Source of the DNA: Alphaproteobacteria bacterium
GTDB lineage: Bacteria > Pseudomonadota > Alphaproteobacteria > Micropepsales > Micropepsaceae
Length of the DNA stretch: 7,701 bases
Assembly (NCBI GenBank): GCA_028869355.1
Contig: JAGWSK010000128.1
Span: 1-7,701, forward strand
Reading direction: 5' to 3'
Under the pieces are notes generated by a model. It did not search any database. It saw nothing but the letters and a program-made list of their open reading frames with translations, and was not told where the DNA came from. The translations under genes and the position numbers were made by a program. Numbering within the stretch: position 1 is the stretch's first letter; each line of letters begins with the position of its first letter. Shown one piece after another: positions 1-5,735 of the stretch.

Positions 1-921
1 ATGGAGATCTACCTCCCCGTCGCGCAGACCTCCGTCAATTGGGCGATGATCCTTTCCATGGGTATCGCCGTCGGCTTCCTCGCCGGCATGCTTGGCGTCG
101 GCGGCGGCTTTGTCATGACTCCGCTATTGATCTTCTACGGCATTCCGCCCGCGATTGCGGTTGCGACACAGGCCAGCCCGATTTCGGCGGCATCTTTCGT
201 CGGCGCATTATCGCAGGGCGCCAAGAACAGTGTCGATTTCAAGATGGGATCGGTGCTGCTGATCGGTGGTCTCGCGGGATCGGCCATAGGCGTCGTTGTG
301 TTCAATATTCTGCAACGCCTCGGCCTGCTCGATTTCGTCGTCGAGTTTGGCTATGTGCTGCTTCTGACCTCGATCGGCGGACTGATGCTCAAGGAAAGCA
401 TCCAGGTCATACTTGCCGCGCGCAGAGGCGTGCCCATTCCCAGTCATCAGCCGGGCCAGCACAACTGGATTCACAATCTGCCGTTGAAAATGCGCTTCCG
501 CCGGTCGCGGTTGTATATCTCCGCCATTCCGGTCGTCGTGTTGGGATTGTCCGTCGGCGTGCTGACCGCAATCCTGGGCACCGGTGGCGCGTTCATGCTG
601 ATACCGGCCAAGATTTATCTGCTGCGCATGCGCACCGACATCGCGGTCGGCACGTCGCAATTTCAAGTTTTCTTCGTCGCGGCGATGACCACGCTGCTGC
701 ACGCCGTCTCCGATCACACCGTGGACATCGTGCTGGCCGGCCTGCTGATTATCGGAGGTGTATTCGGGGCGCAGATGGGAATCCGCATCGGCTCACGGTT
801 GCGCGGTGAGGAAATGCGTGCGGCGTTGGCAATCCTGATCCTTGGCATCGCGTTCCGGCTGTTGATCGGAGTTGTGCTGGCGCCGGCCGATGTCTATTCC
901 GTCGTACCTCAAACCACCTGA
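1..921 (+). CDS. TauE/SafE family membrane permease (putative sulfite/anion exporter)
   Basis: A 306-residue, strongly hydrophobic protein with the internal duplication typical of the TauE/SafE (DUF81) family. The first repeat has GMLGVGGGFVMTPLLIF at residues 29-45, and the second has the matching AILGTGGAFMLIPAKIY at 190-206. I estimate about eight membrane segments, near 14-38, 45-70, 83-104, 112-131, 172-200, 218-238, 242-262 and 272-293. A basic loop at about 140-170 (including HNWIHNLPLKMRFRRSR) separates the halves and matches alphaproteobacterial members I recall. It should sit in the inner membrane. Some family members export sulfite, sulfoacetate or other organic anions, but the substrate here cannot be read from sequence. 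The ATG is the first base of the window. The opening MEIYLPVA resembles the usual N-terminus of close relatives, so the gene is probably complete, although its ribosome binding site and promoter lie outside. The threonine aldolase gene follows after 6 bases, suggesting cotranscription. Family assignment is firm; function is not. Confidence 0.9.
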   Translation: MEIYLPVAQTSVNWAMILSMGIAVGFLAGMLGVGGGFVMTPLLIFYGIPPAIAVATQASPISAASFVGALSQGAKNSVDFKMGSVLLIGGLAGSAIGVVVFNILQRLGLLDFVVEFGYVLLLTSIGGLMLKESIQVILAARRGVPIPSHQPGQHNWIHNLPLKMRFRRSRLYISAIPVVVLGLSVGVLTAILGTGGAFMLIPAKIYLLRMRTDIAVGTSQFQVFFVAAMTTLLHAVSDHTVDIVLAGLLIIGGVFGAQMGIRIGSRLRGEEMRAALAILILGIAFRLLIGVVLAPADVYSVVPQTT

Positions 922-927
922 ACGGCC

Positions 928-1965
928 ATGAGTAATTTCATCGATCTACGCTCGGACACTGTGACCCGTCCTTCGGATGGCATGCGTCGCGCCATGGCCG
1001 CGGCGGAGGTTGGCGATGACCAATATGGCGAAGACCCGACGGTTAATCTCCTGCAGGAGCGGGTGGCAGCCATGCTGGGCAAACAGGCTGCGCTCTTCCT
1101 GCCGAGCGGCACGATGGCCAATCAGATCGCGCTGAAACTCCTGACCCGTCCCGGCGATGACGTCATTCTCGGCCACGAAACGCATATGGTCTGGCATGAG
1201 GCGGGTGCGGGAGCGGCGAATTCCGGTGTGCAGTTTACGACTGTGGGAAAGGACGGCCTGTTCACCGGTGATGAATTTCGCGCTGGCGTAAAGCCATCCG
1301 GACATATGCTGTTTCCGCCTACCACCATGGTGGCCGTCGAGAACACGCATAACCGCTGCGGTGGAGTGGTCTTTCCGCAGGAAGCCGCCAAAGCGGTCTG
1401 CGCCGCGGCCGGTGCGATGGGCGTCCGCAGCTATCTCGACGGCGCAAGGCTGTTCAATGCCGCAGCGGCAAGCGGATTATCCGTGTCCGAACTGGCCACA
1501 CCATTCGACCTCGTGTCCGTCGCCCTCTCCAAGGGACTTGGTTGTCCGATCGGCAGCATGATCGCCGGCAGCAAGGCTGATATGGAGCGCGCCGTTCGGG
1601 TCCGCCGGATGTTCGGCGGTGCGATGCGTCAGGCCGGCATCATCGCTGCCGCAGGAATTTATGCGCTTGACCACAATATCGGCCGGCTCAGCGAGGATCA
1701 TGCCAATGCCAGACTGATCGCCGAAGCAATCTGCGATGCTCCGGGCGTAAGGCTGGATATCAAAACCGTGCAGAGCAATATCATCATCGTCAATCTCGCG
1801 GAGTCTGCGCCGGATGCCGATGAAATCGCGCTACGCGCCCGGAAATCCGGCGTTCTTCTATCGGTGTTCGGGCCCAAGAAGCTGCGTGCGGTGACGCATC
1901 TTAATGTCAGCCGCAACGATTGTGCGCGCGCGGCCGAAACCCTGGTCCAGGTCTTCCGCGGCTAG
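928..1965 (+). CDS. ltaE: Low-specificity L-threonine aldolase (PLP-dependent)
   Basis: A 345-residue fold-type I PLP enzyme, normal length for the family. It splits L-threonine or L-allo-threonine into glycine and acetaldehyde and may also act on other beta-hydroxy amino acids; it is expected in the cytosol. The N-terminus FIDLRSDTVTRP and the segment DDQYGEDPTVNLLQ are family signatures. Visible active-site residues are His86 (in THMVWHEAG, expected to stack on PLP), Asp171 and Arg174 in YLDGARLFNAA (pyridine-nitrogen and carboxylate contacts), and the Schiff-base Lys202 in VALSKGLGCPIGS. The later RRMFGGAMRQAG segment is also typical. Stereochemical preference (L versus L-allo) cannot be judged. 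The start ATG lies 6 bases after the permease stop with no good Shine-Dalgarno sequence, so translation may be coupled to the upstream gene. Downstream, the gene converges on phaC across a palindromic element. The similarly folded aromatic beta-eliminating lyases are less likely given the motifs. Confidence 0.95.
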   Translation: MSNFIDLRSDTVTRPSDGMRRAMAAAEVGDDQYGEDPTVNLLQERVAAMLGKQAALFLPSGTMANQIALKLLTRPGDDVILGHETHMVWHEAGAGAANSGVQFTTVGKDGLFTGDEFRAGVKPSGHMLFPPTTMVAVENTHNRCGGVVFPQEAAKAVCAAAGAMGVRSYLDGARLFNAAAASGLSVSELATPFDLVSVALSKGLGCPIGSMIAGSKADMERAVRVRRMFGGAMRQAGIIAAAGIYALDHNIGRLSEDHANARLIAEAICDAPGVRLDIKTVQSNIIIVNLAESAPDADEIALRARKSGVLLSVFGPKKLRAVTHLNVSRNDCARAAETLVQVFRG

Positions 1966-1998
1966 CGCGGCTTGTGGCTAAAAATTACAAATTAAAAT

Positions 1999-2145
1999 TT
2001 CACGCGGAGCCGCGGAGATATCGCGTCGGCGTAACCACCGTAGCCTCCGCGTGCTTCGCAATCTCTCTCGCGCATTCTGGGCGCAACAAAAACAGCTCGC
2101 GGAGAGAGCTACGAAAACTCTGAAATCTCAGCGGCTCCGCGTGAA
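1999..2145. repeat. 147-bp palindromic intergenic element (MITE- or REP-like)
   Basis: The ends are near-perfect inverted repeats: 1999-2019 (TTCACGCGGAGCCGC, one unpaired base, then GAGAT) and 2125-2145 (ATCTC, one unpaired base, then GCGGCTCCGCGTGAA). Twenty of 21 positions pair. Inside, CTCTCTCGCG at 2063-2072 pairs with 2098-2108 around one bulged G. A competing stem joins AGCTC at 2094-2098 with GAGCT at 2106-2110. The heptamer CGCGGAG occurs forward at 2003, 2011 and 2098 and reversed at 2045-2051 and 2135-2141. No convincing open reading frame and no obvious target-site duplication is visible. It lies between the convergent ends of ltaE and phaC, a typical place for dispersed palindromic repeats, where its RNA could fold in either direction and protect or end both messages. 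The structure is seen directly. That it is a multi-copy mobile or REP-like family is inference. Confidence 0.75.
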
Positions 2146-2178
2146 GTGACTTGTTTTGGTTTCGGGCCGCCGCTCCAA

Positions 2179-4065
2179 TTACGCCGCTTTGCTCCGTTTG
2201 GATTTCGGTTCGGTATTCAACCCGCCTGCCTTGACGAGCACATAGGTTCCCGGCGCATCGGCCAGGATGGCAAGCGCGCCATCACCGGGTTTGCGCGCCG
2301 GGACCTGTTCGCCGGAACGTGGCGCCAGCCAGGAATCCCAATAGGGCCACCACGACCCGGCATGTTCGGTGGCGCCCGCGCGCCACAGATCCAGCGTCGC
2401 CGGGAGCGCTTCGTTCGTCCAATGCTGGTATTTCATTGCCGCGGGAGGATTTACGACGCCGGCGATGTGCCCTGATCCGGCCAGCACGAATGTGACTTCG
2501 CCACCAAACAGTCTGGCGCCGCGATAAACCGAAATGGCGGGCGCGATGTGGTCCTCGCGCGCCGCCTGAAAAAATGCCGGCGTCTGGATTTTTTTCACGT
2601 CCAGGACTTTGCCCGCCAATTGCATGTGAGCCTCGGCGAGCGCGTTGTTGCGGTAGCACTCGCGCAAATAGGTCAGGTGCAGTTTCAATGGCATGCGCGT
2701 GGTGTCGGAATTCCAGTACAGGAGATCGAACGGAACCGGCTCGCGGCCCAACAGATAATTGTTCACCACAAACGACCAGATCAGGTCATTTGCGCGCAGC
2801 ATGTTGAAGGTCATCGCCATTTTCGAGCCTTCCAGCACGCCGCCACTGGCCCGCATCTGCTGCTCCAGCGACTCAAGCTGCTCGTCATCGACGAACACCT
2901 GCAAGTCGCCGGATTGCGCGAAGTCGACTTGCGCCGCGAAGAACGTCGCCGAAGCAAAGCGGTCCCTGTATTCGCCCGTCGCCGCGCCGTAGGCGAGAGT
3001 TGCGCCGAGCAGCGTGCCGGCGATGCAATAGCCGATGACGTTGGCCTGGTGCTCACCGGTCGCTTGTTCGACCGCGTCCAGCGCGGCGAATATGCCGTCG
3101 CGCATGTAATCTTCGAATCCCTTGTCGGCGAGCGCCGGTCCGGGATTGACCCATGACGCCACGAAGACGGTGTAGCCACGCTCTACCGCCCATTTGACGA
3201 AGGAATTCTCGGGCTTGAGATCAAGGATGTAGAATTTGTTGATCCACGGCGGAAAGATCAGAAGCGGCGCACGGTACACCGTCCCGGTCGAAGGCGCGTA
3301 TTGCAGCAGTTCGAACAGCTCGTTGCGGAACACGACTTTGCCCGGCGTGACGGCAATGTCTTTGCCGATCGCGAAATTTCCCGACGTCTGCCGAATCGAG
3401 AGTTCTCCCTGGCCGCGCTCGAGATCGGTCAGGAGATTGTCGAGACCACGAACAAGGTTTTCGCCGTTGCTGCTGAGCGTTTCGCGCAGCACTTCGGGAT
3501 TGGTCAGCACGAAATTGGACGGAGCAATCGCATCGGCAAATTGCCGCGCGTAGAACAGCGCGCGGTTCTGCGTGCGCTCATCCATTCCCGGCACTCCAGC
3601 CACCGTGCGCTGGAGCCAGTTGGCGGTGAGCAGATAGGATTGTTTGATGAAATCGAAGACCTGGTTCTCCTGCCAGTCGGGATGGCGGAACCGCCGGTCG
3701 CCGGGTTGCGGGGCCACAACCGGTTCGACCTTGCGTCCCGCAACCCGTTCGGCCGTGCGTTGCAAAAGCGTCGCGTAATCGCGCCACAGCTCAAACTGGG
3801 CATTCAGTAGCGCGGTGGGATTGGCCGCCATCTGTTTGAGCAGCGCCAACCAGGCGCCGCTGATATTGAGTGGATCGAACGGATCCTGCCCGGCACGGTG
3901 GGCCTGGCGTACCAGAAACTGTCCGGCCAGTTGTTGGCTCTTTGCCGCAACCTTGGCCATGTTTCTGCCGAACGCCTGTGCATCGGTAATGCGGTACGAG
4001 CCCTCAGGCGGGGCCTTCGGAGTACCGGTGGAATGGCCGGACTTGTTATCGCGATCTTTAGCCAT
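2179..4065 (-). CDS. phaC: Class I poly(3-hydroxyalkanoate) synthase
   Basis: A 628-residue PHA synthase that polymerises (R)-3-hydroxyacyl-CoA, usually 3-hydroxybutyryl-CoA, into polyester at the granule surface. The N-terminal half (about 1-250) is the class I PhaC_N region, with FRHPDWQENQVFDFIKQSYL near residues 126-145. The C-terminal half is an alpha/beta hydrolase. The catalytic triad is complete: Cys347 in VIGYCIAGT, Asp505 in AREDHIAP and His533 in GSGHIAGVVNPP. The Asp-His spacing of 28 equals that of the Cupriavidus necator enzyme (Asp480, His508). The last base of the nucleophile box G-x-C-x-G is Ala rather than Gly. At 628 residues it is somewhat longer than the 589-residue C. 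necator enzyme, within the class I range. The chosen ATG is the first possible start after an in-frame stop at 4096-4098, with no ATG, GTG or TTG between, although no good Shine-Dalgarno sequence precedes it. The C-terminus is lysine-rich (EPKSKRSKAA). phaA, phaB and phasin genes are not in the window. The gene is transcribed divergently from the lipoprotein operon. Confidence 0.97.
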   Translation of the reverse strand: MAKDRDNKSGHSTGTPKAPPEGSYRITDAQAFGRNMAKVAAKSQQLAGQFLVRQAHRAGQDPFDPLNISGAWLALLKQMAANPTALLNAQFELWRDYATLLQRTAERVAGRKVEPVVAPQPGDRRFRHPDWQENQVFDFIKQSYLLTANWLQRTVAGVPGMDERTQNRALFYARQFADAIAPSNFVLTNPEVLRETLSSNGENLVRGLDNLLTDLERGQGELSIRQTSGNFAIGKDIAVTPGKVVFRNELFELLQYAPSTGTVYRAPLLIFPPWINKFYILDLKPENSFVKWAVERGYTVFVASWVNPGPALADKGFEDYMRDGIFAALDAVEQATGEHQANVIGYCIAGTLLGATLAYGAATGEYRDRFASATFFAAQVDFAQSGDLQVFVDDEQLESLEQQMRASGGVLEGSKMAMTFNMLRANDLIWSFVVNNYLLGREPVPFDLLYWNSDTTRMPLKLHLTYLRECYRNNALAEAHMQLAGKVLDVKKIQTPAFFQAAREDHIAPAISVYRGARLFGGEVTFVLAGSGHIAGVVNPPAAMKYQHWTNEALPATLDLWRAGATEHAGSWWPYWDSWLAPRSGEQVPARKPGDGALAILADAPGTYVLVKAGGLNTEPKSKRSKAA

Positions 4066-4154
4066 ATCGGTTTGGATGTGAATCGGTGACGGTGTTCAAT
4101 ATGGGACCTGCACAAAGCCTGCGGAAGGGCAAAAAAGCCATTGCGCGCCGCTGC

Positions 4155-4183
4155 TTGGAAGCATCTGCGCGCGCCGGTATATC
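4155..4183 (+). promoter_or_regulatory. Candidate sigma-70-type promoter for the lipoprotein-aminotransferase-hom unit
   Basis: TTGGAA at 4155-4160 and TATATC at 4178-4183 are separated by exactly 17 bases. Each box matches the enterobacterial consensus at four of six positions. It lies in the 162-base divergent spacer, 44 bases before the lipoprotein start, and would place transcription initiation near 4190, inside or at the edge of the hairpin at 4188-4210. This is pattern matching only. Alphaproteobacterial promoters are often less consensus-like, and a match of this quality can arise by chance. I saw no equally good candidate on the minus strand for phaC. Confidence 0.35.
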
Positions 4184-4187
4184 TGGT

Positions 4188-4210
4188 CCCGCCGCGCAAG
4201 GCGCGGCGGG
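4188..4210 (+). promoter_or_regulatory. Perfect 10-bp GC-rich hairpin in the leader of the lipoprotein gene
   Basis: CCCGCCGCGC (4188-4197), loop AAG (4198-4200) and GCGCGGCGGG (4201-4210) form a perfect stem of ten G-C pairs. The 3' arm ends 17 bases before the ATG at 4228, just ahead of the Shine-Dalgarno-like AAAGG at 4216-4220, which stays unpaired. No T-tract follows on either strand, so it is not a classical intrinsic terminator. It could stabilise the 5' end of the message, tune initiation, or serve as an operator if bound as DNA. The inverted repeat is seen directly; the function is unknown. Confidence 0.6.
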
Positions 4211-4227
4211 GGGCGAAAGGTAAGTCG

Positions 4228-4527
4228 ATGTTGGTGAAGCGTTACCGGATTTTGCTGCCTCTCGTGCTGCTTTCTGCCGGCTGCACGAAGCTGCCTGACG
4301 TCGGCGGCATGCCGCTGCCGAAGCTCGGAACCCAGGAACCGGTGACCTACCGCGACTTGAGTACGATCCCTGATCCGCCATCGCCGACGCCATTCGACAC
4401 GAGTCAGTCCGCGATTCAGCAGCTTTCGCAGGAACGCGGGACGACACAGGCTGCCGCCGACACGGTTCGTGGCGAATCCTTCACACAACCGACTTCAGCG
4501 CCACCCAAATTCATGTTTCAGCAATGA
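4228..4527 (+). CDS. Small predicted lipoprotein of unknown function
   Basis: A 99-residue protein with a short basic start (MLVKRYR), a hydrophobic stretch (ILLPLVLL, residues 8-15) and a lipobox-like LLSAGC ending in Cys19. This predicts signal peptidase II cleavage and lipid attachment, leaving a mature protein of about 80 residues. Ser at position -3 is less usual than Leu, so the lipobox is good but not perfect. The mature part is rich in Pro, Thr, Ser and Gln, contains PDPPSPTPFD at about residues 50-59 and shows no domain I recognise; it may be a flexible periplasmic tail. I chose ATG 4228 over the in-frame ATG at 4141 because AAAGG lies 7 bases upstream, the signal peptide then begins at residue 1, and the upstream stretch spans the GC hairpin. 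The stop overlaps the aminotransferase start in ATGA (4524-4527), which implies translational coupling. Being a lipoprotein is likely; its role is unknown. Confidence 0.75.
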   Translation: MLVKRYRILLPLVLLSAGCTKLPDVGGMPLPKLGTQEPVTYRDLSTIPDPPSPTPFDTSQSAIQQLSQERGTTQAAADTVRGESFTQPTSAPPKFMFQQ

Positions 4528-5735
4528 AGACCGAATTCCACCGGATCAGCCGGCTGCCGCCCTATATCTTTGAGCAGGTCAACCGGCTTAAGGCCGAAGC
4601 GCGTGCCCGGGGCGAGGACATCATCGATTTCGGCATGGGCAATCCCGACATGCCGACCCCGTCTCATATCGTGGACAAGCTGGTCGAGACGGCAAGAGGC
4701 CCGCGCGCCAACCGCTACTCTGCGTCGCGCGGCATCAAGGGCCTGCGCAAGGCGATGAGTGCCTATTATCTGCGCCGCTTTGGCGTCCAGCTCGACCCGG
4801 AGACGGAAGTCATTGCCACTCTCGGCTCGAAGGAGGGCTTCGCCAATATCGCCCAGGCGATTACCGCGCCCGGCGACGTCGTACTCGTGCCCAATCCGGC
4901 CTATCCGATTCACGCTTTCGGATTCATTCTCGCCGGCGCCGCGATTCGTCACGTGCCCGCCACCAGCCCTGACGAATTCCTTAACCGGGCGGCCACCGCG
5001 ATCAAGCATTCCCAACCCTCACCGCTGGCGATGGTGGTGAACTATCCGTCGAATCCTACGGCGCAGGTCGTGGGATTGGATTTTTATCGCGAAGTGGTGG
5101 CGCTCGCCCAACGTCACGAGATGTGGATCCTCTCGGACCTCGCTTACGCCGACACTTATTTTGACGAAGCCAATCCGCCGCCTTCGATCCTGCAGGTGGA
5201 AGGCGCGCGCGAGCTTGCGATCGAATTCCAGTCGCTGTCCAAAACCTATGCCATGCCCGGCTGGCGCATGGGTTTTGCCGCCGGAAACCGGACGCTCATT
5301 GCCGCACTTGCGCGGATCAAGTCCTATCTCGATTACGGTGCCTACACGCCGATTCAGGTCGCCGCCGCGGCGGCACTGAACGGCCCGCAAAATTGCGCGC
5401 GTGAAATTCGCGCAACCTACAAATCACGGCGCGATGTTCTGGTGGACAGCATGGCGCGCGCCGGATGGCATATTCCGAGCCCGCCGGCATCGATGTTTGC
5501 ATGGGCGCCGATTCCGGAGGCGTTTCGCGAACTTGGCTCCATGGAATTCGCCAAGCGCCTGCTGCTGGAGGCCAAAGTCGCAGTTTCGCCAGGCGTCGGC
5601 TTTGGCGAATATGGTGAGGGCTATGTACGCATCGCATTGGTGGAAAACGAGCAGCGCATTCGCCAGGCGGCGCGCAATGTGCGGCGCTTCCTCGATTTCG
5701 GACGCAACTCGCGCGTGATGGAAGCAGCCAAATGA
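4524..5735 (+). CDS. Class I/II PLP aminotransferase, AlaC / LL-diaminopimelate aminotransferase-like
   Basis: A 403-residue fold-type I aminotransferase of normal length. Key residues are visible: Asn177 in NYPSNPTAQ, Asp205 and Tyr208 in SDLAYAD (PLP nitrogen and hydroxyl contacts), Schiff-base Lys240 in QSLSKTYAMPGWRMGF, and Arg369 in GYVRIALV, the expected alpha-carboxylate ligand. The opening RLPPYIFEQVNRLKAEARARGEDIIDFGMGNPD closely resembles E. coli AlaC (glutamate-pyruvate aminotransferase) and proteins often named LL-diaminopimelate aminotransferase. Alanine/pyruvate transamination is the more cautious reading, because names in this family are frequently over-specific and proteobacteria usually make diaminopimelate by the succinylase route. 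No strong Shine-Dalgarno sequence precedes the start. It overlaps the lipoprotein stop by 4 bases, and its own stop overlaps the hom start by 4 bases (5732-5735), so the three genes are probably co-translated. Location is cytosolic. The family is certain; the amino donor and acceptor are not. Confidence 0.93.
   Translation: MKTEFHRISRLPPYIFEQVNRLKAEARARGEDIIDFGMGNPDMPTPSHIVDKLVETARGPRANRYSASRGIKGLRKAMSAYYLRRFGVQLDPETEVIATLGSKEGFANIAQAITAPGDVVLVPNPAYPIHAFGFILAGAAIRHVPATSPDEFLNRAATAIKHSQPSPLAMVVNYPSNPTAQVVGLDFYREVVALAQRHEMWILSDLAYADTYFDEANPPPSILQVEGARELAIEFQSLSKTYAMPGWRMGFAAGNRTLIAALARIKSYLDYGAYTPIQVAAAAALNGPQNCAREIRATYKSRRDVLVDSMARAGWHIPSPPASMFAWAPIPEAFRELGSMEFAKRLLLEAKVAVSPGVGFGEYGEGYVRIALVENEQRIRQAARNVRRFLDFGRNSRVMEAAK

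Noticed and set aside
1920..2123. A 67-codon plus-strand frame running from the ltaE end into the palindromic element
   Set aside because: It begins inside ltaE in another frame, its sequence merely reads through the inverted-repeat DNA, and no ribosome binding site is visible.
4128..4139. GGC-AAAAAA-GCC patch considered as a terminator
   Set aside because: The stem is only 3 bp, and it lies between divergent genes where no transcript is expected to end.
2282..4199. Several 60-200-codon frames on both strands within and around phaC
   Set aside because: PhaC is intact with all catalytic residues, and the alternatives are shadow frames without family resemblance.
4141..4227. Upstream in-frame ATG extending the lipoprotein by 29 codons
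   Set aside because: The extension would bury the signal peptide, runs through the promoter-like boxes and the GC hairpin, and lacks a ribosome site, whereas ATG 4228 has AAAGG 7 bases upstream.
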